Source of the DNA: an uncultured Hyphomonas sp.
GTDB lineage: Bacteria; Pseudomonadota; Alphaproteobacteria; Caulobacterales; Hyphomonadaceae
Direction: 5' to 3'
Assembly: GCF_963678875.1 (NCBI RefSeq)
Contig: NZ_OY787456.1
Coordinates: 1,612,001 to 1,676,000, forward strand
Length of the DNA stretch: 64,000 bases
Shown: in pieces, positions 43,318 through 54,694 of the stretch
How the letters are laid out: each line of letters starts with the position of its first letter
Numbering within the stretch: position 1 is the stretch's first letter
Translations under genes and position numbers: made by a program
The notes under the pieces: model-generated
The model's input: the letters and a program-made list of their open reading frames with translations, nothing else
Databases searched by the model: none
What the model was told of the DNA's origin: nothing

Positions 43318-46300
43318 TTGGTCCGCCAGACCGCCTCACTGATTTTTCTCGAAATCCTCGGCGGCTTGATCCTGCTTGTTCTGGTGGCGGCAGGTTTGCT
43401 TGCCGCAAGGCTCTATTCCGGCCCCATGGACCTGTCGATGTTCAAGGACGACCTTGAACGCGCGATGACCGAGGCTCGCGATGGCCGGGAAGTGCGCCTT
43501 GGCGGGGTCCAGCTCGAATGGTCCGCTCAAGACAAGCGCCTGCACATATCCGGTACGCGTCTGCAAATGATGGATGCCAAGGGGAACCTCAGTGCGGAGG
43601 CCCTGCGCTCCAATATTGTTCTGTCCGGCTCTTCGCTCGTCCTGGGCGATATTGAGGTACTGCGCCTCGATTTGGAAGACGGGTGGGTCAACATCGATCA
43701 GGAGACGCCTTCGACATGGTTCGTCGGCGGGGAGCCCCTCCCGGAAATACCTGTCGGCAAGCTGCCAGAGACACCGCAGGAATGGCTGCAGCGTGCGAAT
43801 GACGTCCTGCCGCCGATCCTGGAGGCGTTGAAGCAGGGGGAGCAGAACTACGCGCTCGAATACCTTGGCTTCTCGGGATTCGAGTTCCGCCTGCGCGACA
43901 GCAACCAGCAGTCCGTGCTCGACATCACCGACGCGAAAGGACGGATTTCGCGTGAGGAAGACGGCATCCTGGTCAGCGCGGCCGGAACCGGCGCCGGCGC
44001 CGGTTTGCCTGGCGGGCTGGCAGCCACGGTCAGGTCCTACACGCTGGAGGAAAGACTGCATGCCGAGTTTGCGGTGGCCGATTGGCCGCTGGCGGATCTC
44101 GCGGCCCGGTTCGGCGCGCAAGTGGACGCATTCCAAGGCTTGCCGGCCAATGCCGACGCGACGCTCGACTTTGCGCGAACCACCGGCGTCAACGAGATCG
44201 CCTTCCACTCCAACATGGGGGAAGGCCATATGCCCTTCGCCGGCGGCCTCGATGTTCAGGGACTGGATGTCACCGCGACTTATCTCGCCAACAATGACAC
44301 AATGCGAGTGGATGTGACGGGCGACAAGGTCGGCCCGGCCAGCGGTCAGGCGAGCCTCACCCTCAAGAACATCCTGCAGGGACAGTCCGCGCATGAATTC
44401 GACCTGTCGAGTGAAGAGCTGACCCTGGACTTCACTCCCATGTTTGAGCGGCCAGTGACCCTGACAGGGCTCAAGGCAACCGGTCTGATGAGTGTTGCTG
44501 AGCGGCAAATTGATGACCTCGCCCTTGTGTTTGAGGAACAAGACGCCGGCTTCCTTGTAACAGGCGACATCGGCCTGACGCAGGACAAGGAGAAAGGCGA
44601 GCCGCCAATTCTTGGCAGCATCTCGCTCGAGACCAGCGGGAACGTGACCAAGGATACCGTGATGGCTTTCTGGCCCGTTGGGCTGGGGACGGGCGGCCGG
44701 AATTTCGCACGCGATCATATCGAAGCCGGTGCGCTCAAGGATGTCAAAGGCCATATCGACTTGAAACGCGACAGTTTCGGGGAAGACGGCTACCTGCGCG
44801 ATTCCGATCTCGAACTTACATTTGTGGCGGAAGACGCCTGGGTGAAATTCCTGTCGGACCTGCCGCCGGTCGAGAAAGGCAAGGGAAGAGGGCGCCTGAC
44901 CGGCAACGCCTTCCGAGTCACGCTGGATTCCGGTGAATATGGTGGCTGGGATATCGACGAAGGCGCCTTCATCATGCCTGCTTTCAACGACCGGGGCGGG
45001 GACTTCCGCGTGTTCGCTCGCGGTCACGGGCCGATCTCTCTGGTGATGCAGACACTGGTCAATTCACGCCTTCAGATCGATTTCGACCCGGCGCGCCTGT
45101 CCGGCGACGGAGAAATGACGTTCGAGATGTTCCGTCCCGCACTGGATGACGTTCCGTATGAAGACATACGGTTCACCGCGATCGGGACCGTCGCCGAAGC
45201 GGGGCTCAAGGATGCCGCACTCGGTTTTGACCTGACTGAAGGTTCGGCGCAGGTGAATGTTGATCAGGATGGCATGACCATTTCCGGCTTTGGCGATCTG
45301 GGGCCGTCGCCCGTCCAGTTCACCTGGCGCGATGCGTTCAATGATGGTGACCAGCCATCCCTGCTGTCGGCGACCAGTATCGTTACGCCGGACTTCCTGA
45401 ATGAATTCGGTGTGCTGGGGCGGGCGTATCTGTCCGGCGAAATTCCGATCGAAGTGCAGGCGGAGATCGGCGAAGGATCCCGGATCACCGCCGACACCGC
45501 GCTGGACCTGACGGAGTCCCGGCTGGACCTGTCGGAAATCGGCTGGGTGAAAGCGCGCGACAAGGACGCCAAGGCCTCCGTGCACTATGAAGGCCTGGAC
45601 GAAGGCTACACTGCCACGGTCGTGTTCCATGCCGACGACGCCTATCTCGATGGCGACTTCACGCTGGGCGGGGATTCCAAGCTTGTCTCTGCAACGCTTC
45701 GCCGGGCATACCTGAAGAACAAGGCGGATGTCGGCGGCACCGTCACCCGCAAGGAGGGTGCGCTTAATTTCGGACTGACCGGGACTTATCTCGATCTGTC
45801 GGGCGCAATGCCGGGCGTTGGTGCGATTGGCGATGCAGATGACGCGGGCAGCAAGACGCCCATTCGCGTGATGGCGAATGTCGACACGCTGACCCTGCGA
45901 CCCGGTCTCGACATGACGGAGGCGAAGTTTTCCATGGCCACTGGCGTGGCGGGCATCGAGACGTTCATGGCAGCTGGCCTTGCTGCCGATGGTTCGCCCT
46001 TCGAGGCGCGCTTTGACACCAATGGCGGGCAGGCGGCGACGTTCCATGTGTCCAGCGGCGATGCCGGTTTCATCGCCAGCGCTTTCCTCGGTATCGACTA
46101 TCTTGAAGGCGGCAAGCTCGAAATGGACGGCACGCTCGCCAATGACAACAAGCCCTCCAGATTCGATATCTCCATCACCAACACCCGCCTGAACAACGCG
46201 CCTTTCCTGACGCAGATCCTGTCGCTCGCCTCATTGCGCGGGCTTGCGGATACGCTGGGTGGGGAAGGCGTGCTGTTTTCCCGGCTCGACATTCCGCTGA

Positions 46301-46701
46301 CGGTCGCCGGTGAGCGCTACGTCGTCTCCGGTGCCAAGGCGCAAGGTCCGGCCCTTGGCCTGACCACCAACGGATATTTCGACTCTCGGGATGGCAAGAT
46401 CGAGTTCGACGGCGTGCTTGTGCCAAGCTTCGGCATGAACTCCGCCCTCGGAACAATTCCGATCCTTGGGGATCTGGTTGTGGGCAGGGATGGCGAAGGC
46501 GTGTTCTCACTCACTTATGCCATCCGCGGCACGATGGAGAAGGCGAACGTCTCGGTGAACCCGCTTTCCGCGCTGGCCCCGGGCGTTATCCGGCGGATCT
46601 TCGAAAATCCGTCGGACACGCGTATTCCTGAGGCCAAGCCGCGTCCGCCTGAAGAGCCGATCCCATCCGAACTGGCGCCTATTCCGGACGAAGAGTTCTA
46701 G
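43318..46701 (+). CDS. AsmA-like/DUF3971 (YhdP-type) envelope protein
   Basis: 1127 residues from the TTG at 43318; a GTG at 43312 also fits the frame, but the ACGGAG ribosome binding site is 7 bp from the TTG and only 1 bp from the GTG. One N-terminal membrane helix (IFLEILGGLILLVLVAAGLLAA) is followed by a very long, beta-rich periplasmic part ending with an AsmA_2-type region and a Pro/Glu-rich tail. AsmA-like proteins such as YhdP form bridge-like grooves thought to carry phospholipids to the outer membrane. It is convergent with tyrS, with 3 bp between stops. Confidence 0.9.
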   Translation: MVRQTASLIFLEILGGLILLVLVAAGLLAARLYSGPMDLSMFKDDLERAMTEARDGREVRLGGVQLEWSAQDKRLHISGTRLQMMDAKGNLSAEALRSNIVLSGSSLVLGDIEVLRLDLEDGWVNIDQETPSTWFVGGEPLPEIPVGKLPETPQEWLQRANDVLPPILEALKQGEQNYALEYLGFSGFEFRLRDSNQQSVLDITDAKGRISREEDGILVSAAGTGAGAGLPGGLAATVRSYTLEERLHAEFAVADWPLADLAARFGAQVDAFQGLPANADATLDFARTTGVNEIAFHSNMGEGHMPFAGGLDVQGLDVTATYLANNDTMRVDVTGDKVGPASGQASLTLKNILQGQSAHEFDLSSEELTLDFTPMFERPVTLTGLKATGLMSVAERQIDDLALVFEEQDAGFLVTGDIGLTQDKEKGEPPILGSISLETSGNVTKDTVMAFWPVGLGTGGRNFARDHIEAGALKDVKGHIDLKRDSFGEDGYLRDSDLELTFVAEDAWVKFLSDLPPVEKGKGRGRLTGNAFRVTLDSGEYGGWDIDEGAFIMPAFNDRGGDFRVFARGHGPISLVMQTLVNSRLQIDFDPARLSGDGEMTFEMFRPALDDVPYEDIRFTAIGTVAEAGLKDAALGFDLTEGSAQVNVDQDGMTISGFGDLGPSPVQFTWRDAFNDGDQPSLLSATSIVTPDFLNEFGVLGRAYLSGEIPIEVQAEIGEGSRITADTALDLTESRLDLSEIGWVKARDKDAKASVHYEGLDEGYTATVVFHADDAYLDGDFTLGGDSKLVSATLRRAYLKNKADVGGTVTRKEGALNFGLTGTYLDLSGAMPGVGAIGDADDAGSKTPIRVMANVDTLTLRPGLDMTEAKFSMATGVAGIETFMAAGLAADGSPFEARFDTNGGQAATFHVSSGDAGFIASAFLGIDYLEGGKLEMDGTLANDNKPSRFDISITNTRLNNAPFLTQILSLASLRGLADTLGGEGVLFSRLDIPLTVAGERYVVSGAKAQGPALGLTTNGYFDSRDGKIEFDGVLVPSFGMNSALGTIPILGDLVVGRDGEGVFSLTYAIRGTMEKANVSVNPLSALAPGVIRRIFENPSDTRIPEAKPRPPEEPIPSELAPIPDEEF

Positions 46702-46704
46702 CGT

Positions 46705-47955
46705 CTAGACCGGCTTCACCAGGGCGTGGCGTTTTTTGCCTGCCGACAGTTTGATATTGCCGTCGACCACATCGGATTCCGCCAGCGTTGCGTTCTGGTC
46801 CTTCACCTGCTGGTCGTTGACCTTCGCTGCGCCCTGTTTGATCAGACGCCGGGCCTCTCCATTGCTTTCGGTCAGGCCTGCTGCCGTGAAGGCCGCGGCA
46901 ACCAGATAATCACTGAACAGTTCCGCAGACGGAATCTCGACTGTTGGCAAGGCGGCGGCCGTGCCGCCGCTCGCAAACACGGCAGATGCCGCCGCTTCGG
47001 ATTCCTTCGCGGCCGCTTCACCGTGGAGCAACGTGGTTGCGGCATTGGCAAGCGCGACCTTCGCGTCGTTGATCTGTGCGCCTTCGAGCGCTTCCAGGCG
47101 CTCGATTTCTTCCCGGCTCAGGTCGGTGAAAAGGCGCAGGAACCTGCCCACGTCTGCGTCTTCGGTGTTTCGCCAGAACTGCCAGTACTCGTAGGGGCTC
47201 TTGCGGTCGGCGTTCAGCCAAACAGCCCCGCCCACCGTTTTTCCCATCTTTACACCCGAAGAGGTGGTGACGAGGTGTGCGGTCACGCCGAAGGCTTCTC
47301 CGCTATCCGCCTTGTGAACCAGATCCACGCCGCCGACAATATTGCCCCACTGGTCGGACCCGCCCAGCTGCATCCGGCAGCCATAGCGGCGGTACAGTTC
47401 AAGGAAGTCGTAAGACTGCATCAGCAGGTAGTTGAATTCGAGGAACGTGTAGGGTTGCTCTGCCTCCAGCCGTCGGCGCACGGTGTCCTGTTTCACCATC
47501 GTGTTGATGGTGAAATAGACGCCGATGGCGCGCAGCATTTCGAGATAACCCAAATCGCCCAGCCAATCATTGTTGTTGACCATGATCGCGTCATTGCCGG
47601 ACTCGCCAAAGCGCAGGAACGGCTCGAATGCGGTCTTGATGCCCGCAATGTTGGCGTTGATCTGTTCATCGGTCAGCAGAGGACGCGACTTTTCCTTGTC
47701 GGTCGGATCGCCAACCTTGGTCGTGCCTCCGCCCATCAGGGCAATCGGCTTGCCGCCATGACGCTGGAAGATGCGCAGCATCATGATGGTCATCAGGTGG
47801 CCAACGTGCAGGCTGTCTGCCGTTGCATCATATCCTACATAAGCGACGGGAGTCCCTTCGGCACAATAGGCATCGAGCTCAGCCTTGTGAGTCGTGTCCT
47901 TGATGAAGCCGCGCCAGCTCAGTTCGCGCAGGAATTCCGACTTGTATTCGCTCAT
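46705..47955 (-). CDS. tyrS: tyrosyl-tRNA synthetase
   Basis: 416 residues from the ATG at 47955 (MSEYKSEFLRELSWRGFI); a longer frame to 48036 lacks family similarity and would run into the divergent anmK leader. The class I signature appears as H-V-G-H and the second lysine motif as K-M-G-K-T (usual KMSKS). A C-terminal S4-like RNA-binding domain (A-R-R-L-I-K-Q-G-A-A-K-V-N) closes the protein. It charges tRNA-Tyr. No T-box or other leader structure is evident. Confidence 0.97.
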   Translation of the reverse strand: MSEYKSEFLRELSWRGFIKDTTHKAELDAYCAEGTPVAYVGYDATADSLHVGHLMTIMMLRIFQRHGGKPIALMGGGTTKVGDPTDKEKSRPLLTDEQINANIAGIKTAFEPFLRFGESGNDAIMVNNNDWLGDLGYLEMLRAIGVYFTINTMVKQDTVRRRLEAEQPYTFLEFNYLLMQSYDFLELYRRYGCRMQLGGSDQWGNIVGGVDLVHKADSGEAFGVTAHLVTTSSGVKMGKTVGGAVWLNADRKSPYEYWQFWRNTEDADVGRFLRLFTDLSREEIERLEALEGAQINDAKVALANAATTLLHGEAAAKESEAAASAVFASGGTAAALPTVEIPSAELFSDYLVAAAFTAAGLTESNGEARRLIKQGAAKVNDQQVKDQNATLAESDVVDGNIKLSAGKKRHALVKPV

Positions 47956-48005
47956 CTTCTCGTGTCTCCGTGAAGGCAGGGCGCGTAGCACGGAAAGGGA
48001 GCCGC

Positions 48006-49133
48006 TTGAACACCGCGATTTCAGAATCTGAGCCAAAATGGGTGGCCGGCTTCATGTCGGGCACCTCGCTGGATGCGGTGGATGCAGCCCTGATCCTGAC
48101 CGATGGCGAACGCGTGCTTGAGTTCGGCGCGACGGCCGAGCGCAAATACCTGCCTGAAGAACGCCGGATCCTGCAGCAGGCAACCGATGCCGCCAGGGCA
48201 TGGAACTGGACCGGGCCCCAGCCGGATGAGGCGTTCGAGGCCGCGAAGGGCGTGATGACCCACACCCATGCTGAGACGATGGAGCAGCTGCTCTCCGAGT
48301 GGAACGGACCCGCGCCCGTGCTGGCGGGTGTGCATGGCCAGACCGTGCTGCACAGGCGGACCGTGCCGGGCAGGCCGGGCGCAACGCTTCAGCTGATTGA
48401 CGCTCCTGGCATGAGGGCCGCGTTGGGAGTGTCGCTCGCGTGCGACTTCCGAACTGCAGATGTGGCCGCAGGCGGGCAGGGCGCACCGTTGGCCCCGGCC
48501 TATCATGCGGCGCTACTTCAGCGCCTCGGCGATGGGGCGGCCTGCGTCCTGAATCTCGGCGGCGTGGCGAACATCACCGCGAAACTGGCGGACGGCACGC
48601 TGATCGCTTTTGATACGGGCCCGGCCAATGGCCCCATCGACGAATGGGTCGAGGGGCACGGACACGGCACGCATGATTTCGGCGGAGCGCTCGCGAAGGC
48701 GGGCACGGCCGACGAGGCACTGCTGGAGCAATTGCTGCAGCATGACTGGTTCAGTGAGGCACCGCCCAAATCACTCGACCGCTATGATTTCTCTGCCGCC
48801 ATGGTCAAAGGCATGGCGGTGGAAGACGGCGCAGCAACCCTGACGGAGTTTTCGGCAAGGGCGGTCGCTGCAGGCGTGGCGCAGCTGCCGGAAGTACCAT
48901 CTCGTGTCATCGCCTGCGGCGGCGGGCGGCACAACCCAGCGCTGATGGACGCACTGGCGCGGGCGCTGCCATGCGACGTGTTGAGTGCGGAAGCAGCCGG
49001 CTGGCGCGGGGACAGTATCGAGGCGGAAGCCTTCGCCTATCTCGCCGCGCGCACGGCCCGTGGCCTGCCCATCAGCTGGCCCGGCACGACGGGCGTGCCG
49101 GAGCCAATGATGGGCGGAATTGTGCTGGCTTAG
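48006..49133 (+). CDS. anmK: anhydro-N-acetylmuramic acid kinase
   Basis: 375 residues from a TTG at 48006, chosen because AAGGGAG lies about 6 bp upstream and the family start is close to V-A-G-F-M-S-G-T-S-L-D-A-V-D. Phosphate loop motifs include G-V-H-G-Q-T-V and the N-L-G-G-V-A-N-I-T block; I-A-C-G-G-G-R-H-N is the ATP-binding signature. AnmK phosphorylates and opens 1,6-anhydroMurNAc released during cell-wall turnover. It overlaps the stop of the convergent hydrolase by 4 bp and is divergent from tyrS with 50 bp between. Confidence 0.94.
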   Translation: MNTAISESEPKWVAGFMSGTSLDAVDAALILTDGERVLEFGATAERKYLPEERRILQQATDAARAWNWTGPQPDEAFEAAKGVMTHTHAETMEQLLSEWNGPAPVLAGVHGQTVLHRRTVPGRPGATLQLIDAPGMRAALGVSLACDFRTADVAAGGQGAPLAPAYHAALLQRLGDGAACVLNLGGVANITAKLADGTLIAFDTGPANGPIDEWVEGHGHGTHDFGGALAKAGTADEALLEQLLQHDWFSEAPPKSLDRYDFSAAMVKGMAVEDGAATLTEFSARAVAAGVAQLPEVPSRVIACGGGRHNPALMDALARALPCDVLSAEAAGWRGDSIEAEAFAYLAARTARGLPISWPGTTGVPEPMMGGIVLA

Positions 49134-49807
49134 TCGCCTTCGGCTTCGAGGCGCAGTTTTTCTTCGGCGGCCGCAAGACGGCGCAGGAGGTATTCCTCAC
49201 AGGTGCCGATCAGCTCTTCCCGGCGTTCCTGGTAGAAGTGGTTTGCGCCCTTGATGGTCGTCCGCTCGATTTCCTCGCCTTTCTGCACGCGCACTTTGGT
49301 GAGCGCGCGTTCAACGTCTTCCGGCGAGGAGACGGCGTCATTGTCGCCGGACACGATCAGGCCGGAGGCCGGGCAGGGTGCCAGGAAGGACAAATCGTAA
49401 TGGTTGGCCGGCGGGGAGACGGCGAGGAAGCCGTCGATCTCCGGGCGGCGCATCAGCAGCTGCAGCGTGATCCAGGCGCCGAAGGAATAGCCGGCACACC
49501 AGACATAGCGCGGGCTTTCGGACAGGTTTTCAATATAATCAAGGACATAGGCGGCGTCTTCCAGCTCGCCGATGCCCTGATCGTACTGGCCCTGGCTGCG
49601 GCCGACGCCGCGCGAGTTGTAGCGCAGCACGCCGAAACCATGCTTTTCGAACATCTGGTACAGCATGATCGAGATCGGATCCTGCATCGTGCCGCCGGCT
49701 TTCGGGTGCGGATGGAGGATCAGCGCGATCGGCGCGCCTTCAAACGGCGGCTCTGTATAACGCGCTTCGATACGGCCCTGAGGGCCCGGAATGATGAGTT
49801 CTGCCAT
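49130..49807 (-). CDS. alpha/beta hydrolase of the dienelactone-hydrolase-like/DUF-type cytoplasmic family
   Basis: 225 residues from the ATG at 49807; a 142-residue upstream extension in the same frame reads through the divergent desulfurase gene and is rejected. The opening H-P-H-P-K-A-G-G-T-M-Q-D-P with L-R-Y-N-S-R-G-V-G-R-S-Q-G is typical of a widespread alphaproteobacterial alpha/beta hydrolase. The nucleophile is S108 in G-Y-S-F-G, the likely acid D155 or D157 and the histidine H190. The substrate is unknown. It is divergent from the SUF operon, with 99 bp between starts. Confidence 0.9.
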   Translation of the reverse strand: MAELIIPGPQGRIEARYTEPPFEGAPIALILHPHPKAGGTMQDPISIMLYQMFEKHGFGVLRYNSRGVGRSQGQYDQGIGELEDAAYVLDYIENLSESPRYVWCAGYSFGAWITLQLLMRRPEIDGFLAVSPPANHYDLSFLAPCPASGLIVSGDNDAVSSPEDVERALTKVRVQKGEEIERTTIKGANHFYQERREELIGTCEEYLLRRLAAAEEKLRLEAEGD

Positions 49808-49906
49808 GGCATCCTCGGAATTTTGGTTTAAGCGCGGGGTGATAAGCCAAACGGCCACTGAAAAGCAAATTTTTCTGCAGGTGCGTGACCGGCTATAAAG
49901 GCCTAT

Positions 49907-51060
49907 ATGGGCCCGATGATCTACGCCGACCATAACGCGACCAGTCCGCTGCGCCCGGAGGCCCGCGAGGCGATGAGCGCCGTTTATGACATGGGGGCGG
50001 TGAATCCGTCCTCCGTGCATACGGCCGGACGCGCGGCGCGGGGTGTTGTGGAGCGCGCGCGGGCAACGCTGGGCGGGGCCATCGGCAGCCGCGCGGAAGA
50101 CATCGTCTTTACCTCTGGAGGAACCGAATCCGACAGCCTGGCCGTCCATGGCGCCGTCGCTGGGCTTGAGGGCAAATGCACGCTGATCGTCTCGGCACTG
50201 GAGCACGAAGCCATCGGCAAGGCAGCAGCTCACTCCGGCGTCGTGATGGAGACGGCCTACCTCACATCCGCTGGGACGGTGGATCTGGAAGACCTCGGAA
50301 GCCGCCTGAAGTCATGGGATCATGCTGCCAAGGGCACACCGGTGTTGTGCCTGATGCTCGCGAACAACGAGACCGGTATCATCCAGCCGGTGGCCGCGGC
50401 TGCGGCGCTGGTGCGCGAAGCGGGCGGCCTGACGATCTGCGATGCGGTGCAGGGCCTCGGCAAAGTGCCGGTGAATGTCGGTCTGCTGGGCGTGGACTAC
50501 CTTGCTGTCAGCGCTCACAAGATCGGCGGACCGCAAGGCGCAGGCGCCCTCTGGCACCGGGCCGGGGCGCCGCTGAAGGCTGTCCAGTATGGCGGCGGAC
50601 AAGAGCGTGGCCTTCGCTCCGGCACGGAAAACGTTGCAGCCATTGCAGGTTTCGCGGCCGCCATCGACGCCGCGATGCGCGACATGCCCAAGTATCAGGC
50701 TCTTGGCGCTCTTCGCGATGCCATGGAAGCCCGGCTCGAAGCCGAAGCCGGTGTCATCGTGACAGGCAAGGCCTCGCCGCGGCTGGCCGGTGTCTCGAAC
50801 TTTGCCAAACCCGGCTTTTCGGCGGAAACGCAGGTCATGGCCATGGATCTGGCGGGCGTGTGCGTCTCTGCGGGCTCGGCCTGCTCCTCCGGAAAGGTCA
50901 AGCGCAGCCTCGTCCTGATGGCGATGGGCGCGGACGATACCCTTGCAGAATCGACAATCCGCACCAGCTTTGGATGGAGTACACTGCCGTCAGACTTTGA
51001 CGGCGTCGCCGATGCATGGCTGAAGGCGGTCGAGCGCATCATCGCGAAGGAAAAGGCGTA

Positions 51061-51061
<1 letters not shown>
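49907..51061 (+). CDS. class I cysteine desulfurase (NifS/IscS-like) at the head of the SUF operon
   Basis: 384 residues. The pyridoxal phosphate lysine is K205 (S-A-H-K-I-G-G-P-Q-G), and the mobile catalytic loop carries C326 in S-A-G-S-A-C-S-S-G-K, a class I arrangement. The start MGPMIYADHNATSPLRPEA follows an AAAGG. The enzyme releases sulfur from cysteine as a persulfide for cluster assembly. Its stop overlaps the sufB start (TAATG). Many alphaproteobacterial suf operons have this gene between iscR and sufB; no Rrf2 regulator is seen upstream here. A second desulfurase, sufS, is four genes downstream. Confidence 0.94.
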
Positions 51062-52623
<1,562 letters not shown>

Positions 52624-52709
52624 AACTGGCCCCTGAAATAGCTTTTCTGAACACCCCATTCCTGACCTAAGGGCTTTCCCTGAGGCCCGGTCGGCCCTAC
52701 ATCGGCCCC

Positions 52710-53471
52710 ATGTTGAAGATTGAGAACCTGACCGCCACTGTCGGCGAGGCCGAAGACGCCAAGCAGATCATCAACGGGCTAACCCTTGAGGTGCCTGCCG
52801 GTGAGGTGCACGCCATCATGGGTCCGAACGGCGCCGGCAAGTCGACCCTGTCTTATGTGCTGACCGGCCGGAACGGATATGAAGTTATCGGCGGCAGTGC
52901 GAACCTGAACGGCGAAGACATCCTTGGGATGGAGCCGGAAGAGCGCGCCGCAAAGGGCATGTTCCTGTCCTTCCAGTATCCGGTCGAGATTCCCGGCGTG
53001 CCGGTGATGACCTTCGTGCGCACAGCCATGAATTCCCAGCGCAAGCTGCGCGGCGAGGACGAGATTTCCGCACCGGACTTCATCAAGAAGTCCCGCGAGA
53101 TCGCCAAACAGCTGAAGCTGGACGCCGAAATGCTGAAGCGCCCGGTCAATGTCGGCTTCTCCGGCGGCGAGAAGAAGCGGCTCGAAATCTATCAGATGAT
53201 GATGCTGGAGCCGAAATTCCTGATCCTCGACGAGACCGATTCCGGCCTCGACATCGACGCGTTGAAGACCGTGGCGGAAGGCGTGAACGCCATGCGCAGC
53301 CCGGATCGCGGCATGCTGGTGATCACGCACTACCAGCGCCTGCTGGACTATATCAAACCTGACAAGGTGCACGTCCTGTCCGCCGGCCGCATCATCAAGA
53401 CGGGTGGTCCGGACCTTGCCCACCGGCTGGAGGCCGAGGGCTATGAGGGCGTCCTGGGAGAAGCGGTGTGA
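52710..53471 (+). CDS. sufC: Fe-S assembly ATPase SufC
   Basis: 253 residues. ABC-type ATPase with Walker A G-P-N-G-A-G-K-S-T, the SufC form of the signature (G-F-S-G-G-E-K-K-R) and Walker B F-L-I-L-D-E-T-D-S-G-L-D. It drives conformational change of the SufBD scaffold. The upstream gap of 86 bp after sufB is the largest in the operon; the stop overlaps the GTG of sufD (GTGA, 53468-53471). Confidence 0.98.
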   Translation: MLKIENLTATVGEAEDAKQIINGLTLEVPAGEVHAIMGPNGAGKSTLSYVLTGRNGYEVIGGSANLNGEDILGMEPEERAAKGMFLSFQYPVEIPGVPVMTFVRTAMNSQRKLRGEDEISAPDFIKKSREIAKQLKLDAEMLKRPVNVGFSGGEKKRLEIYQMMMLEPKFLILDETDSGLDIDALKTVAEGVNAMRSPDRGMLVITHYQRLLDYIKPDKVHVLSAGRIIKTGGPDLAHRLEAEGYEGVLGEAV

Positions 53472-54694
53472 CCACCGCGCTTCGCGATCTGATTGCCAAT
53501 CCCAACGCGGCTGAGCTGGAGCTCATCGCGCGCTATGGCATGCTGCCGGAAGATGCCCGGCGTCAGCGGGCATTCGAGGCGTTCGCGAAAGGCGGCTTGC
53601 CGCACCGCCGCGTCGAGGGCTGGCACTGGACCGACTTCAAGGCGGCGTTGCCTGCGATCGAGACGCCGGCAGATCCCGGTATGGCGGAAGATGCGCTGCC
53701 TTCCGATGGCGCGCTGGTGTTCAGTTTCACGCCCACCGGATTTACCTGGCCGGAAGACCTGCCGGAAGGCATCCGCGTTCTGGCGAAGCCTGAGGCGCAG
53801 GCCTTTGGCGCCTCCGAAGACATGCCGCTCGGCGCGCTGGCGGCGGCGCTTGCTGGCGGCAAGACCAAGCCCGGCACGCTGATGATTGAAGTGACGGGGC
53901 AGGACCTGCCGCGGCTTCATTTCCGCTTCTCCGGCGCTGGCGAGGCGAACTTTGCGCGGGTCCAGATCATCCTTCGCCCCGACGCGAAACTGGCAATCAG
54001 CGAATCCTATCTGGGCGGCGCGGGCTTTACGGCCTCGCTGATGGAGTTCTCGCTGCAAAAAGGCGCGGAATTCTCCCGGACGGTTTACCAGCGTTCCGGG
54101 AAGACGGAGGTGCTGGCGGCGACGGCGGCAGTGCAGCTGGATGAAGGGGCAGATTATCGCCAGACGACGCTCGCTTTCGGCAGCAAGCTATCCCGCCTCG
54201 AAACCCGTCTAACCCATCAGGAAACAGGCGCGAAAGCGACGCTGAACGCGGCTTATCTCTGCGCGGCCGATCACCATGTCGACATCACGACCGAAGTGCG
54301 CCACGGCGCCCCGGCCTGCGTCACGCGCCAGCTGACCAAGGGCGCGGTGCTGGATGGCGGGCGCGGCGTCTATCAGGGCAAGTTCTTCGTGCCCCGCAAT
54401 GTCGGCCAGAAGACCGATGCGGACATGCAGCACAATGCGCTGCTTCTGGAGGACGGCGCCGAAGTCTTCGCCAAGCCTGAACTTGAAATCTATGCCGACG
54501 ACGTGGAGTGCGCGCACGGCAACACGTCTGGTGCGCTGGATGCGAACCAGATGTTCTACATGCGCCAGCGCGGCATTGCCGAGGAAGAGGCGCGCGCGCT
54601 GCTGACCGAAGCCTTCATTGCTGAAGCGCTGGAAGAGGCGGGCGAACTGGAAGACGTCTTGCGGGAGCAGGCGCGGGCATGGCTGGCACGATGA
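53468..54694 (+). CDS. sufD: Fe-S cluster assembly protein SufD
   Basis: 408 residues from a GTG overlapping the sufC stop. The C-terminal beta-helix with Q-G-K-F-F-V-P-R-N-V-G-Q-K-T-D-A-D-M-Q (the SufBD core, where S/Q-K-x-x-Q is typical) and the C-A-H-G-N-T-S-G-A-L-D motif is well conserved; the N-terminal third is variable as usual. SufD completes the SufBC2D scaffold. Its stop overlaps the ATG of sufS (54691-54694). Confidence 0.95.
   Translation: MTTALRDLIANPNAAELELIARYGMLPEDARRQRAFEAFAKGGLPHRRVEGWHWTDFKAALPAIETPADPGMAEDALPSDGALVFSFTPTGFTWPEDLPEGIRVLAKPEAQAFGASEDMPLGALAAALAGGKTKPGTLMIEVTGQDLPRLHFRFSGAGEANFARVQIILRPDAKLAISESYLGGAGFTASLMEFSLQKGAEFSRTVYQRSGKTEVLAATAAVQLDEGADYRQTTLAFGSKLSRLETRLTHQETGAKATLNAAYLCAADHHVDITTEVRHGAPACVTRQLTKGAVLDGGRGVYQGKFFVPRNVGQKTDADMQHNALLLEDGAEVFAKPELEIYADDVECAHGNTSGALDANQMFYMRQRGIAEEEARALLTEAFIAEALEEAGELEDVLREQARAWLAR

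Noticed and set aside
43336..45027. 563-codon minus-strand frame inside the AsmA-like gene
   Set aside because: Shadow of a real plus-strand gene with a clear anchor helix and family layout.
49808..50233. 142-residue N-terminal extension of the alpha/beta hydrolase
   Set aside because: It lies antisense to the desulfurase start and lacks similarity; the ATG at 49807 begins the family sequence.
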